Part shown: one piece after another, positions 44,227-53,615 of the stretch
Layout: every line of letters starts with the position of its first letter
How positions within the stretch are numbered: position 1 is the stretch's first letter
NCBI RefSeq assembly: GCF_000773975.1
Contig: NZ_JRUQ01000014.1
Coordinates: 1 to 56,909, forward strand
Length of the DNA: 56,909 nucleotides
Source: Erwinia typographi
GTDB taxonomy: Bacteria > Pseudomonadota > Gammaproteobacteria > Enterobacterales > Enterobacteriaceae
Direction of reading: 5' to 3'
Made by a program: the position numbers and the translations under genes
Notes under the pieces: generated by a model
The model's input: the letters and a program-made list of their open reading frames with translations, nothing else
What the model was told of the DNA's origin: nothing
Databases searched by the model: none

Positions 44227-45111
44227 ATGAAGCTGGTGACCTATTTGTATGATGGCAGCCAACACATTGGTGTCATCAATCGTTCCGGAAAAATTACCGA
44301 TATCAGCGATATCGTGAAAACCAACGACATGACGGTGTTAATTGAACGATTTGATGAGGTGAAAAGCACGCTCAAGCTCTGTAGCGAGAGCGATGATGCG
44401 AGCGCGGTGGCTATTGATGCGGTAACGCTGCTGGCACCACTTCCTGCCACGCGCCGCAATATTTTCTGCGTGGGGAAAAATTACTACGCCCATGCAGAGG
44501 AATTTGGCAACAGCGGCTATGACTCCAGTGCCGCAGCAGGAAATGTGCCCACGAGGCCCATAATCTTCAGTAAGCCGTCAACCTCAATCAGCGGCCCGGG
44601 TAATGCAATTGACACTTCGCTGGATCCTCATGACACCGTTGATTACGAGGCGGAACTGGCAGTGGTATTAGGGAAAAAAGGTCGTCTCGCTCAGGGTGAG
44701 GACCCCATGTCATTTGTCTTCGGATATACCCTGGTGAACGACGTGACTTCACGCCATCTGCAGAAACAGCATAGCCAGTGGCTGCTGGGTAAAGGCATAG
44801 ATGGTTTCTGCCCGATGGGACCCGTTCTGGTCACCGCTGATGAATTTGGTGATCCTGGCGACCAAATACTTTCCTGTCACGTCAATGGCGAACTGCGACA
44901 GCAGGCCACGCTGGCTGACCTTATCTTCAAAGTTCCTCAATTGATCACCACGCTTGGGCAGAGCATCACACTGCTACCTGGTGATGTGATCGCCACCGGT
45001 ACGCCAGCCGGCGTTGGGTTGGGCTTCACACCGCCGCGCTACCTGAAAAAGGGAGACAACGTGACAGTATCCATGAACGAAATCGGGCAGTTAACCAATC
45101 CTGTTATCTGA
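44227..45111 (+). CDS. fumarylacetoacetate-hydrolase-family enzyme
   Basis: 294 aa. The FAH fold motifs CVGKNYYAHAEEFG, IIFSKPSTSISGPG and VDYEAELAVVLGKKG are present, with the metal-binding Glu pair (EAE) and the later ATGTPAGVG. Members cleave C-C bonds in acylpyruvates or hydrate/decarboxylate ring-opened dioic acids. It fits a step after ring cleavage by the dioxygenase downstream. Confidence 0.9.
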   Translation: MKLVTYLYDGSQHIGVINRSGKITDISDIVKTNDMTVLIERFDEVKSTLKLCSESDDASAVAIDAVTLLAPLPATRRNIFCVGKNYYAHAEEFGNSGYDSSAAAGNVPTRPIIFSKPSTSISGPGNAIDTSLDPHDTVDYEAELAVVLGKKGRLAQGEDPMSFVFGYTLVNDVTSRHLQKQHSQWLLGKGIDGFCPMGPVLVTADEFGDPGDQILSCHVNGELRQQATLADLIFKVPQLITTLGQSITLLPGDVIATGTPAGVGLGFTPPRYLKKGDNVTVSMNEIGQLTNPVI

Positions 45112-45129
45112 TGAATTGAAGAGGTTTAT

Positions 45130-46128
45130 ATGGCAAAGATTGTCAGTGCGATCAGCATGTCCCACGTTCCTGGCGCTCTGGGCTGGGCCGACGCCCCGTC
45201 AGCAGAACAGCGTCAGCGTCTGGCAGAAATACATGCGCGTTTAAAGCAGTGTATTGATGACACCAAACCCAATCTGATTATCGCGTTTTTGGATGACCAC
45301 TTTGAAAATAACTTCCGTAATTTAATGCCAACGCTGGGTGTCCCAATCAGTGACGCCAATATTGGTCCGGCGGAGTACATGATGGAAGCGCTGAAGTTTG
45401 ATAAGCAGCACAGCATTGCCAGCAATGCGGGCATTGGTCAGTTGCTGCTGGAAAAACTGATTCATGGCGGGTTTGAAGCCACAAGGATGGGCGCAATTGA
45501 ATATGGCAATAACCTGATGATGCCGCTAGTGTTCATTAACCCCGAATTCAACATTCCTGTCGTGCCCGTCTATATCAACGTATTTTCACCGCCGCTGATG
45601 CCTTACTCACGCGCCTATGATCTTGGTTTGAAAGTACGTGAAATTATCGACACCTTGCCAGATGACTATCGGGTTCACTTCCTCGCCACGGGCGGTCTGT
45701 CGCACTGGCCACCAGTATGGACGGAAAGCGCACCGGAAGAGGATGAACTGCTCCAGCGCATGAAGGTGTATCAAACCATAGGCAAAGAAGCATTGATTAC
45801 CGACCCCACGCTCTACACAGACTTTGCCCAGTATGAAATTGACATGATGAGCAAAATGGAATGGCCGCTGGGTAAGAGTCATCCGCTGGTTAATGAGGAG
45901 TGGGATCGCGAAATGCTGGGGCGCTTCGAGGCCGGGGATGTGGACTACATGCGGGCCCTGACTTATGACGAAGTGGAAGAACGTGGTGGTCATGGCGGTC
46001 ATGAAGCACTGAACTGGGTTGCGCTGATGGGCGCCATGAAAGGCGCTCGTCCAGAGTATGTTGCTTACGAGTCGGTACCGGAGTGGATTACCGGTATGAG
46101 CTATCTGGCTTATCCAGGGCAGGAATAA
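45130..46128 (+). CDS. class III (LigB-type) extradiol ring-cleavage dioxygenase
   Basis: 332 aa. His12 in MSHVPG and His57 in LDDHFENN form part of the Fe(II) site of LigB-fold dioxygenases, with later TGGLSHWP also typical. These open a catechol, gallate or hydroxypyridine-like ring next to the two oxygens. It is a single-chain LigB protein with no LigA-like partner visible. It lies between FAH and the monooxygenase in the operon. Confidence 0.88.
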   Translation: MAKIVSAISMSHVPGALGWADAPSAEQRQRLAEIHARLKQCIDDTKPNLIIAFLDDHFENNFRNLMPTLGVPISDANIGPAEYMMEALKFDKQHSIASNAGIGQLLLEKLIHGGFEATRMGAIEYGNNLMMPLVFINPEFNIPVVPVYINVFSPPLMPYSRAYDLGLKVREIIDTLPDDYRVHFLATGGLSHWPPVWTESAPEEDELLQRMKVYQTIGKEALITDPTLYTDFAQYEIDMMSKMEWPLGKSHPLVNEEWDREMLGRFEAGDVDYMRALTYDEVEERGGHGGHEALNWVALMGAMKGARPEYVAYESVPEWITGMSYLAYPGQE

Positions 46129-46139
46129 GGGGAAGCAAA

Positions 46140-47306
46140 ATGGCAAGAATCGCAGTGGTGGGCGCAGGTATGGGTGGTCTGGCCTTTGCCTCGGTCATGA
46201 GAAACACCTCGCATCAGGTCACGGTATATGAGCAGGCCAGTGAACTGGCTGAATTGGGCGCTGGCATATCGCTGTGGGCGAATGGCACGCGTTTATTTGA
46301 CGAGATGGGTATCGCCGGCCAGATGGCTGAACGCTCCTGTGAAACCGAAGTGGCATTTTTCCGAAACGAAGATGGCAGCGTGGCGGGGTCACAGTTTCTC
46401 GCGCGTGAAAACTGGTATCGCAGTGAGTATGGCTATCCCTATTACGGCGCATTTCGTACTCATCTGCAGTCTGCGCTGCTGGAGGTAATTGGTAGGGATA
46501 TCATCCAACTGAACAAACAATTGGTCACGCTTGAAGAAACAGACGATAAGGTACTTCTGCACTGGGCAGACGGTAGCCAGGACAGCGCCGATGTGGTGGT
46601 GGGCGCCGACGGTATTAAGTCAGTCGTGCGTAAGTATGTCAGTCCGGGGGCCAATCCCGCCTTCACCGGTAACAGCGCCTTTCGTGGATTGGCGAAAACC
46701 GCCGACCTCAATTTGCTGCCTGAACCCCATTCCTTTACAGACTGGATGGGTGATGGCATGCATGTGCTTAACTTCCCCATCGGCAGAGACTTTGAATATC
46801 AGACCATTGTGGTGTTTATAGATGGCCCGGAGCAATGGACGGAAGAAGCATGGCGTATACCGGCAGATGCGCAGGAGATTCGCACGCACTTTGATGGCTG
46901 GCATCCGGCTGTCAGCCAGTTGCTGGACCACGTCAATCTGAACGAACGATGGGGCATGTTCCAGGTGAGCCCGATGTCTTCATGGCACCGGGGAAGAGCG
47001 GTGCTGATCGGTGACGCGGCGCACGGCATGATGCCACATCACGGACAAGGTGCGATCTCCTCATTTGAAGATGCTGTAGCACTGGCGCACCTGTTCAACG
47101 ATCCCTCTATGACCTCGGTAGCTGAAGCGCTGACCCGCTATGAGCAGGAGCGCAAAGCCCGTGGAGAGAAAATCCAGACATCCTCACGACGCCTTAATGA
47201 CTGCCTGCATTTACCTGCAGGGCAAGGACGTACCGAACGTAACGCCGTACTGAACAGCCTCGAAAAACATTTTTCCTGGCTGCATAGCTATCAGTTAAGC
47301 GTTTAA
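46140..47306 (+). CDS. FAD-dependent aromatic-ring monooxygenase
   Basis: 388 aa. The dinucleotide fold VVGAGMGGLAF at the N-terminus, VGADGIKS (DG motif) near residue 160 and LIGDAAHGMMPHHGQGA near residue 290 are class A flavin hydroxylase signatures, as in salicylate and 6-hydroxynicotinate hydroxylases. It would hydroxylate (or decarboxylate and hydroxylate) an aromatic acid to the diol needed by the dioxygenase. AAGGGGAAG precedes the ATG; an ATG at 46083 lies within the previous gene. Confidence 0.9.
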   Translation: MARIAVVGAGMGGLAFASVMRNTSHQVTVYEQASELAELGAGISLWANGTRLFDEMGIAGQMAERSCETEVAFFRNEDGSVAGSQFLARENWYRSEYGYPYYGAFRTHLQSALLEVIGRDIIQLNKQLVTLEETDDKVLLHWADGSQDSADVVVGADGIKSVVRKYVSPGANPAFTGNSAFRGLAKTADLNLLPEPHSFTDWMGDGMHVLNFPIGRDFEYQTIVVFIDGPEQWTEEAWRIPADAQEIRTHFDGWHPAVSQLLDHVNLNERWGMFQVSPMSSWHRGRAVLIGDAAHGMMPHHGQGAISSFEDAVALAHLFNDPSMTSVAEALTRYEQERKARGEKIQTSSRRLNDCLHLPAGQGRTERNAVLNSLEKHFSWLHSYQLSV

Positions 47307-47326
47307 CCTTATCAGCAGACAAATAT

Positions 47327-47360
47327 CACCAGCGTCGCGCGGCGTTGGTGCTTTTTTATT
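47327..47360 (+). terminator. intrinsic terminator of the catabolic operon
   Basis: CACCAGCG and GCGTTGGTG form a stem (one G-T pair) around a GC loop, followed by CTTTTTTATT. It lies 20 bases after the monooxygenase stop, so the upstream operon ends here. The permease and amidohydrolase beyond the IS256 copy need their own promoter. Confidence 0.85.
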
Positions 47361-47453
47361 GCTCTTATAAAGTTCTCATTGAGACAAAATAAAATATCAC
47401 ATTGTTTTTCAAAGAATTGAAATCTTGAATCGTCCTGCGGCACGTTTATTGCC

Positions 47454-48768
47454 GACCCTGTACACGATTCTGTGTAAATGCCTTTTCTCAGTAGTGGCCG
47501 TCCAGGCGGTCACCGAACTCGATAATAAAGCGGCTCATTGCCATACGCCAGTCCTTCAGCGGCATCGTCCATTTCTGTGAGGCCGCCTGGATTGCCAGCC
47601 ACACGACTTTTTTCACTGAGTCGTCCGTCGGGAACACCTTGCGTTTTTTGATCGCATGCCGGATCACGCTGTTCAGCGACTCGATGGCATTGGTTGTGTA
47701 GATGACTTTGCGGATGTCTGGCGGGTAAGTGAAGAACGTCGCCAGGTTGGCCCAGTTTGTCTGCCAGCTTCGGCTTATCTGCGGATAGCGGCTGTCCCAG
47801 GCACTGGCGAACGCTTCCAGTGCCTGCTGTCCCGCTTCTTCTGTGGGGGCCTTGTAGATGGCTTTCAGGTCACGGGTAACGGCTTTGTAGTCCTTCCAGG
47901 AGACGAACCGTAGACTGTTGCGCACCATATGCACGATACACAGCTGGATACGTGCCTCCGGATACACTGCGTTGATGGCATCCGGGAAGCCTTTCAGGCC
48001 GTCAACGCAGGCGATAAGGATATCGTTCAGACCACGGTTTTTCAGCTCCGTTAGCACGCTCAGCCAGAACTTCGCACCCTCGTTTTCGGCCAGCCACATA
48101 CCCAGAAGTTCTTTCTGGCCTTCGATGTTGATGCCCAGTGCCAGGAACACGGATTTGTTGATGACGCGGCTGTCCTGCCGGACTTTCAGCACAATACAGT
48201 CAAGATAAACAATGGGATAGACTGTATCAAGTGGACGATTCTGCCATTCGGTAACCTGTTCCATCACGGCATCGGTGATCTTCGAGACCAGCGCCGGAGA
48301 GACATCTGCGTCATACAACTCTTTGAACGCCGCCGCTATCTCGCGGGTAGTCATCCCTTTGGCGTACAACGATAAAATCTGGTTATCCATCCCGGTGATC
48401 CGGGTCTGGTTTTTCTTCACCAGTTGCGGTTCGAAAGAGCCATCACGATCGCGCGGAGTGCGTAGTTCCAGAGGGCCATCGCCGGTGGTAACGGTCTTTG
48501 TGGAATAGCCGTTGCGGGAATTGGGCCCCGGTTTAGGCTGGTTTTTATCGTAGCCCAGATGGTGGGACATTTCAGCGTTGAGAGCAGCCTCGACGCTGAT
48601 TTTCTTCAGCAGACGATCGAACTGGCTGAGATCTTCAGGGGTTTTGAGATTTTTGGCCAGTTCGTTAGCCAGAGCCTGCAACTGTTTTTCGTCCATAAAT
48701 TAACCTGCTTTTGATGTTGGATTGAACATATCAAAATCAGGCAATTACACAATTTTATGTACAGGCTC
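47454..48768 (-). mobile_element. IS256-family insertion sequence (IS285-like), intact
   Basis: 1,315 bp with imperfect terminal repeats opening GACCCTGTACA at the left and GAGCCTGTACA at the right (minus strand), and the following TGTGTAA shared. It has one intact transposase. It lies between the catabolic operon terminator and the NCS2 permease start. Confidence 0.92.
47488..48696 (-). CDS. IS256-family transposase
   Basis: 402 aa, full length. DDE residues sit in VYLDCIVLK, IACVDGLKGF and TTNAIESLNS. The motif NGYSTKTV and FWLSVLTELKNRG are typical of the IS285-like branch. Cut-and-paste or copy-out transposase for the surrounding element. No damage seen. Confidence 0.95.
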   Translation of the reverse strand: MDEKQLQALANELAKNLKTPEDLSQFDRLLKKISVEAALNAEMSHHLGYDKNQPKPGPNSRNGYSTKTVTTGDGPLELRTPRDRDGSFEPQLVKKNQTRITGMDNQILSLYAKGMTTREIAAAFKELYDADVSPALVSKITDAVMEQVTEWQNRPLDTVYPIVYLDCIVLKVRQDSRVINKSVFLALGINIEGQKELLGMWLAENEGAKFWLSVLTELKNRGLNDILIACVDGLKGFPDAINAVYPEARIQLCIVHMVRNSLRFVSWKDYKAVTRDLKAIYKAPTEEAGQQALEAFASAWDSRYPQISRSWQTNWANLATFFTYPPDIRKVIYTTNAIESLNSVIRHAIKKRKVFPTDDSVKKVVWLAIQAASQKWTMPLKDWRMAMSRFIIEFGDRLDGHY

Positions 48769-48826
48769 TTATTGCCTGTGAAAACGTACAACCTAACTGA
48801 AATCGAATACATAGAAAGGTATCAGC

Positions 48827-50170
48827 ATGCTCAATACATCTGTTTCACTCTCGGTAGGAATAGAAGATAAGGTATCGCCCACCCGCACGTTGATGTTTGC
48901 CTTTCAGCACCTTCTGGCGCTTACCGGGATCTGGGTTTTCCCAGTCATTATCGGTGCGTCACTCAATCTGACCAGTCAGCAAACCGGAACGATTGTTCAG
49001 GCCTGCTTTTTTACCACAGGTATTGTCACCATACTGCAGTCTGGTCGCTTTTTGCGCCTGCCAGTTGTTCAGGGGCCTACGGCCGCCTTTATGATGGCCG
49101 TCTTGGGTTCGGCGCATACCGTTGGTCTTGGAACAACATTTGGCTCAATGTTTGTCGCCGCATTAATCTTTGCAGCGCTTTCGATACCCATTAAACGTCT
49201 GGGTATCATGGGGTTTCTTGTTAAGTATATTTCACCTCCTATTGTCTTCGGTGGTTTGCTGGTGATCATTGGTGCACAACTGGCGAGTATTGGTCCTTCA
49301 GGGTGGTTCAGCACCGCCAGTGGTGGCACCTTAAGCACGAGCTTCGTGGCCGCGCTGGTCACGGTACTCACCATTATCGGGTGTATGGTGTTAGGACGTC
49401 ATGACCTTATCAAGCGAGGTGCGCTGCTGTGGGGAATTGTGGCCGGTGTGCTGGTCTTTAAGCTGATATCGGTCTGGCATCTGCCCGATTTCAGCAGTAC
49501 GCCACTGGCGTCGCTGCCGCATTTTTTTGCTTTTGGCTTTGGTATTTCCCTTCCGGTCGTTTTACTGATGATGCTTGCCTTTTTACAGGCTTCTGCCGAA
49601 GCGATGGGCATGTATTCTCTGCTGGCCGAGTGGGGTGATCAGACTCTAACCACTCAAAGGGTTAATCGTGGACTATTTACCGAATTTATTGGTTGTGCTT
49701 TTGGGGCCGCAGCAGGCGGGTTGGGTACAACGTCTTATCCTGAGAATGTCGGGATTATTCGTGTCTCCGGTGTTGCCAGTCGGTTTGTAACAATGACAGC
49801 CGGCATTTTTGCTCTGATTTTAGGTGTGATGCCGCAGGTGGGGTTACTGCTGGCTTCACTTCCTGCGCCTGTACTTTCCGCAGCCTCCTCCATACTCTTC
49901 GGTATTATTGCATTGAGCGGGATTCAGATTATGTCGCGTATCCACTGGGACGAATTGAATTTAGCAGTGGCAGCCCCGGCTTTCATTCTTGCTATGGGAA
50001 GCATGTATTTGCCGCCGGAAGTATTAAATCTTATACCACTATCTTTGAAAGGTATTGTGGTGCAACCCATGATCGTAGGTATCATTTTGTTGATAGGTCT
50101 AAACCTGATTATAAATGTATTTGTGCGCGATTTACGCAAACCAGCTTTTGAAACGGAGACGCAGCCATGA
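48827..50170 (+). CDS. NCS2-family nucleobase-type permease
   Basis: 447 aa with about 12 to 14 membrane segments. It has the QGPTAAFM stretch and TTSYPENVGIIRVSGVASR, the NAT/NCS2 signature in the second half. Family members move uracil, xanthine, urate or similar ring compounds with H+ or Na+. Its ATG lies 50 bases after the IS256 duplication. Overlap with the next gene (ATGA) shows coupling to an amidohydrolase, so transport of a heterocycle is likely. Confidence 0.88.
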   Translation: MLNTSVSLSVGIEDKVSPTRTLMFAFQHLLALTGIWVFPVIIGASLNLTSQQTGTIVQACFFTTGIVTILQSGRFLRLPVVQGPTAAFMMAVLGSAHTVGLGTTFGSMFVAALIFAALSIPIKRLGIMGFLVKYISPPIVFGGLLVIIGAQLASIGPSGWFSTASGGTLSTSFVAALVTVLTIIGCMVLGRHDLIKRGALLWGIVAGVLVFKLISVWHLPDFSSTPLASLPHFFAFGFGISLPVVLLMMLAFLQASAEAMGMYSLLAEWGDQTLTTQRVNRGLFTEFIGCAFGAAAGGLGTTSYPENVGIIRVSGVASRFVTMTAGIFALILGVMPQVGLLLASLPAPVLSAASSILFGIIALSGIQIMSRIHWDELNLAVAAPAFILAMGSMYLPPEVLNLIPLSLKGIVVQPMIVGIILLIGLNLIINVFVRDLRKPAFETETQP

Positions 50171-50826
50171 TGAATAAAGTCACCTGGCCAATTAATCGCG
50201 AGCGCACTGCGCTGATTGTCGTAGATATGCAGAAGGTATTTTGCGTAAAGGGGGAAGGCCTGTACGTACCCGGTACGGCCAACATCATTGAACCCATTCA
50301 AAATCTGCTCGCTCAGATGCGTCATCATCAAATGCCGATTATTTTTCTCCGACACGTCGTGCGAGGAGATGGCAGTGACACCGGGCGGATGCAGGATCTC
50401 TATCCAAATGTTAACAATCTTCTTGGGCGTGACAACCCGTCGGTGGAAATTATCGATTCACTGTTTCCACAACAGGGTGAGATTGTAGTGGATAAACTGT
50501 TTTACAGCGGTTTTCATAACACCGATCTTGATGCCATCTTGCGAATGAAGGACATAGATACCCTCATTGTCTGTGGGACTGTGACCAACGTTTGCTGCGA
50601 GACGACCATTCGAGACGGTGTTCATCGAGAATATAAGATGATTGCCCTGAGCGATGCTTGTGCTGCCATGCCTTATCCGGATATGGGATATGGAGAGGTT
50701 AGTGCCGAGGATGTTCAACGTATCTCGTTGACTGCTATGGCTTATGAGTTTGCCGAAGTGACAACAAGTGTCGATATCTTGATACGCATAAATGAATCGA
50801 TACAGTCGGGGAAACTAGGAGCCTGA
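50167..50826 (+). CDS. isochorismatase-fold amidohydrolase (cysteine hydrolase)
   Basis: 219 aa. The catalytic triad of the family is seen: Asp20 in IVVDMQK, Lys110 in VVDKLFYSGF, and Cys143 in TNVCCE. Relatives hydrolyse amides (nicotinamide, maleamate, ureidoacrylate). Paired with an NCS2 permease and downstream of RidA and ring-cleavage genes, a role late in breakdown of an N-containing ring is plausible. Start overlaps the permease stop by 4 bases. Confidence 0.85.
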   Translation: MMNKVTWPINRERTALIVVDMQKVFCVKGEGLYVPGTANIIEPIQNLLAQMRHHQMPIIFLRHVVRGDGSDTGRMQDLYPNVNNLLGRDNPSVEIIDSLFPQQGEIVVDKLFYSGFHNTDLDAILRMKDIDTLIVCGTVTNVCCETTIRDGVHREYKMIALSDACAAMPYPDMGYGEVSAEDVQRISLTAMAYEFAEVTTSVDILIRINESIQSGKLGA

Positions 50827-50984
50827 AAGTTAAAAAAAAACCGAAAATCAATGGCAATTTTTTGTCATTAAATTTCGTATAAACTCACTGTTGAAACCGG
50901 TTCTGGCGTCAATTTCGAGCAGCAGTTTTGTTAATTCCAAAGGAGGGAGAAGCTGCCTGACCTAACTGCTCAAACTGGGTAGGG

Positions 50985-51155
50985 ATGATGGTTAATTGAG
51001 TTTTTCCAGACTGCTGATGGTCAGGGAAGTATTTGTCTTCATGGCAAATATCCACGGCATCGTGGCTGTGAAAGCGTCTGGACACAGCTTTCCAGGTTTC
51101 AGCCTGCTTCAGGGCAAAGACAATCTGTCTCTTCAGTGAATCGTTACTTTTTCAT
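50985..51155 (-). pseudogene. decayed IS3-type orfA fragment
   Basis: On the minus strand an ATG at 51155 reads MKK, a stop, RFTEE, then in another frame QIVFALKQAE and WKAVS. This resembles the N-terminus of IS3-family OrfA (xRFTEEQIxxALxQAE). The frame is broken by a nonsense codon and a shift and decays after that. It sits between the amidohydrolase and the LysR gene, so LysR may come from a different acquisition. Support is from a short match. Confidence 0.4.
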
Positions 51156-51234
51156 CGGCACAACCTCCGCTCAAAGGAGTGAATATCATGCCGGAATTCT
51201 GTTTCTGAATGGAGCAGGATTTCGGGTCAGGGTC

Positions 51235-52155
51235 ATGAACGACTATTACTACTTTACCCAAGTGGTTACACACGGGGGCTATGCAGCAGCCGGGCGTGCC
51301 TTACAAACGCCCAAGTCGAAATTAAGTCGCCGAGTGGCAGGATTGGAAGCACGACTGGGCGTGCGTTTGATTGAACGTTCCTCTCAGCGGTTTCAGATCA
51401 CTGAACTGGGCAAAACGTTTTACGAGCACTGTCGGATCATGCTCATGAAGGCTGAAAACGCTAGAGCTGTCGTTTGCAAGGCAAAGTCAGAGCCAGAAGG
51501 TACGATACGTATTAGCTGTCCCACGGGCTTACTGGATGTTCGTGTCGGAGCAGTGCTCCCAGAATTTCTTAAACGTCACCCCCGAGTACAATTACACGTA
51601 CTGGCGACCAATCGCCGTGTTGATCTTGTAGATGAAAAGGTTCATATTTCGATCCGCTCCCGTACACAATTAGAAGATGAAACGGAAACGGGGCTGAAAA
51701 TAAGAGTATTGGGAAAAACCCGGCAAATTCTTGTCGCCAGCCCTGAAATCGCGGAAAGTTTGGATAAAGACAGCAACATAAAATCGCTTATGAAAGTGCC
51801 TACAGTTGCGATGGCCGATCCCTTGGCAGATTGGGTTACACATAAAACCTGGCATTTTGACGGTCCTTCTGCATCCGTTTTCTCTTTTGAACACGAACCA
51901 CGACTGGTGTGTCGCAGCGTTCAGGCCGTATTATCAGCCGCCAGAAATGGCGTCGGTGTTGCAGTATTGCTAGAGCAACTTTGCCGACCCGATCTTGAAA
52001 CCGGAAAACTAGTACAGCTTTGGCCAGACTGGAAGGTTTCGGAAGAAACGATTTATCTGGCATTTACCGCATCTAGGGGGCTTCTTCCTGCGGTACGCGC
52101 ACTGATTGACTTCTTAGCCGAGCGACTTGGAGACGGAGCTATCGCTGATATGTAA
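51235..52155 (+). CDS. LysR-family transcriptional regulator
   Basis: 306 aa from ATG 51235. N-terminal winged helix-turn-helix: FTQVVTHGGYAAAGRAL, TPKSKLSRRVAGLEARLG. The effector domain follows (SCPTGLLDVRVGAVLPEFL). AGGGTC precedes the ATG; an upstream ATG at 51136 adds 33 residues with no support. It is not divergent from a gene, so the target is uncertain; the NCS2/amidohydrolase pair is closest but separated by an IS remnant. Confidence 0.9.
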   Translation: MNDYYYFTQVVTHGGYAAAGRALQTPKSKLSRRVAGLEARLGVRLIERSSQRFQITELGKTFYEHCRIMLMKAENARAVVCKAKSEPEGTIRISCPTGLLDVRVGAVLPEFLKRHPRVQLHVLATNRRVDLVDEKVHISIRSRTQLEDETETGLKIRVLGKTRQILVASPEIAESLDKDSNIKSLMKVPTVAMADPLADWVTHKTWHFDGPSASVFSFEHEPRLVCRSVQAVLSAARNGVGVAVLLEQLCRPDLETGKLVQLWPDWKVSEETIYLAFTASRGLLPAVRALIDFLAERLGDGAIADM

Positions 52156-52294
52156 CGCGTTGAAGCGGCGTTTTCTGGTAAGTTAAGATTTTTAGGTGGG
52201 GAAGAAAGAACGGTAGCACGCCTGCGGCGTGAGCTCGTCTGCTGCGCAGCCGAAGTCCTTTCCACCCTCATCGCCGTATTTTATACTGTCTTTC

Positions 52295-53518
52295 ATGTAC
52301 ATACCGCGCCCTGCAAAGCTTCTGTTCCAGCATGACGAGGGCTGGGAACGCTTCCTCGATAAAAATGGCCATCAACTCTCTGACTGGACCAAACTCTCCG
52401 TCGAGCGCATGCTAGCCTGCGGCACCTGCGCCATGGGCGTACGACGCTATTGTTGCAGTTCACCTGACTGTACGCACTCCCGTTTTCTCTGCCAGACCTG
52501 CAAGTCCAAGGCCTGCAGCAGCTGCGGCCTCAAGGGCACCGAGCAATGGATTGCCGGGCAGCAACACATCCTGCCCGACTGCGACTGGCAACATATCACC
52601 TTCACCATGCCGCATCTGCTGTGGCCGTTCTTCAACAACAACTGGCGACTGCTCAATGACCTCTTTCGCTGCGCCACCCGCGCCATGCTCAGGCACGCGC
52701 GCAAGCTGGGCATCGAGGTCGGCATCTTCTGCGCGCTGCACACCTACGGACGCCAGCTCAGTCAGCATCCGCACATCCACGTCTCCATTACCCGTGGCGG
52801 CCTTGATGTCAAACACGGCGTCTGGCGCGCGCTGTTCTTCAAAAAACAGCAGGTCGAAGAAATCTGGCGCGGTGCCGTTATCCGTCTGCTGCGTGCCAGC
52901 TACGATCGCGTCAATCCCGGTAAGCTGCCCAACCTCGGCCATATCCGCGATGAGAAACAGTGGAAGCGCTACCTGCAGGCGCAATATCAGCGCCACTGGA
53001 AGGCCCACTTCGCCAAAAAGACCCGCGGTGCCTGGCGCAGCGTCAAATACCTCGGCCGCTACCTGAAACGGCCGCCGGTGGCGGCGTCGCAGCTCCGTCA
53101 TTACCGTGGCGGCTCGGTGGTGCACCAGTACTACGACCACAACACGCAGCAGCACAAATGCCAGAAATTGAGCCAGGAGGAGATGCTGCGTCGTTACGTC
53201 AGCCATATCCCAGCACGACACTTTAAAATGGTGCGCTACTACGGCTTCCTGGCCAACCGCAAACGTGGCTCGTTGCTGCCGAAAGTCTACGAGGCACTGG
53301 AGATGACGCCACGCGAAAAACCACAGAAGCCGGGGTTCGCGGTGCTGATGAAAGCGTTCCTGGGCACCGACCCGTATCAGTGCATCCTGTGCAAGGGCCG
53401 ACTGCGTTTTGCCGGCGCCATGGTGGGTGAGCATGCCACCAAAATGCTCTCTGACAGGCTGCACCGGATGGCGAAAAAACGATGGCTTCAGACCCCGGCT
53501 CTGGATAAGTGCGCCTAA
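52295..53518 (+). CDS. IS91-family HUH transposase
   Basis: 407 aa. N-terminal zinc-binding region with CGTC, CCSSPDC, CQTCKSKACSSCG. The HUH nuclease motif is HPHIHVSITRGG, and tyrosines lie in YLGRYLKRPP. IS91-type enzymes move by rolling-circle and can carry adjacent DNA. The ATG at 52295 is chosen over one at 52229. It is in the same orientation as the decayed relative at 1-150. Confidence 0.92.
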   Translation: MYIPRPAKLLFQHDEGWERFLDKNGHQLSDWTKLSVERMLACGTCAMGVRRYCCSSPDCTHSRFLCQTCKSKACSSCGLKGTEQWIAGQQHILPDCDWQHITFTMPHLLWPFFNNNWRLLNDLFRCATRAMLRHARKLGIEVGIFCALHTYGRQLSQHPHIHVSITRGGLDVKHGVWRALFFKKQQVEEIWRGAVIRLLRASYDRVNPGKLPNLGHIRDEKQWKRYLQAQYQRHWKAHFAKKTRGAWRSVKYLGRYLKRPPVAASQLRHYRGGSVVHQYYDHNTQQHKCQKLSQEEMLRRYVSHIPARHFKMVRYYGFLANRKRGSLLPKVYEALEMTPREKPQKPGFAVLMKAFLGTDPYQCILCKGRLRFAGAMVGEHATKMLSDRLHRMAKKRWLQTPALDKCA

Positions 53519-53615
53519 AAAATGGGTTTTAGCGTAAAAACACAGCAAAAATGGCATTTTTCCGCATTACTCTGCGACAGCCCGCACCATATGGGGTTCT
53601 TCCTTGCCACTGTTC

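Larger units (their letters stand above)
47446..48776. repeat. 8-bp target site duplication flanking the IS256 element
   Basis: TTATTGCC occurs at 47446-47453 and again at 48769-48776, directly outside the element's inverted repeats. Eight bases is the normal duplication for this family. Identity of the two copies shows a fairly recent insertion. Confidence 0.9.

Noticed and set aside
52460..53557. 365-codon leftward frame over the IS91 transposase
   Set aside because: Antisense to the HUH transposase and has no start context or family.
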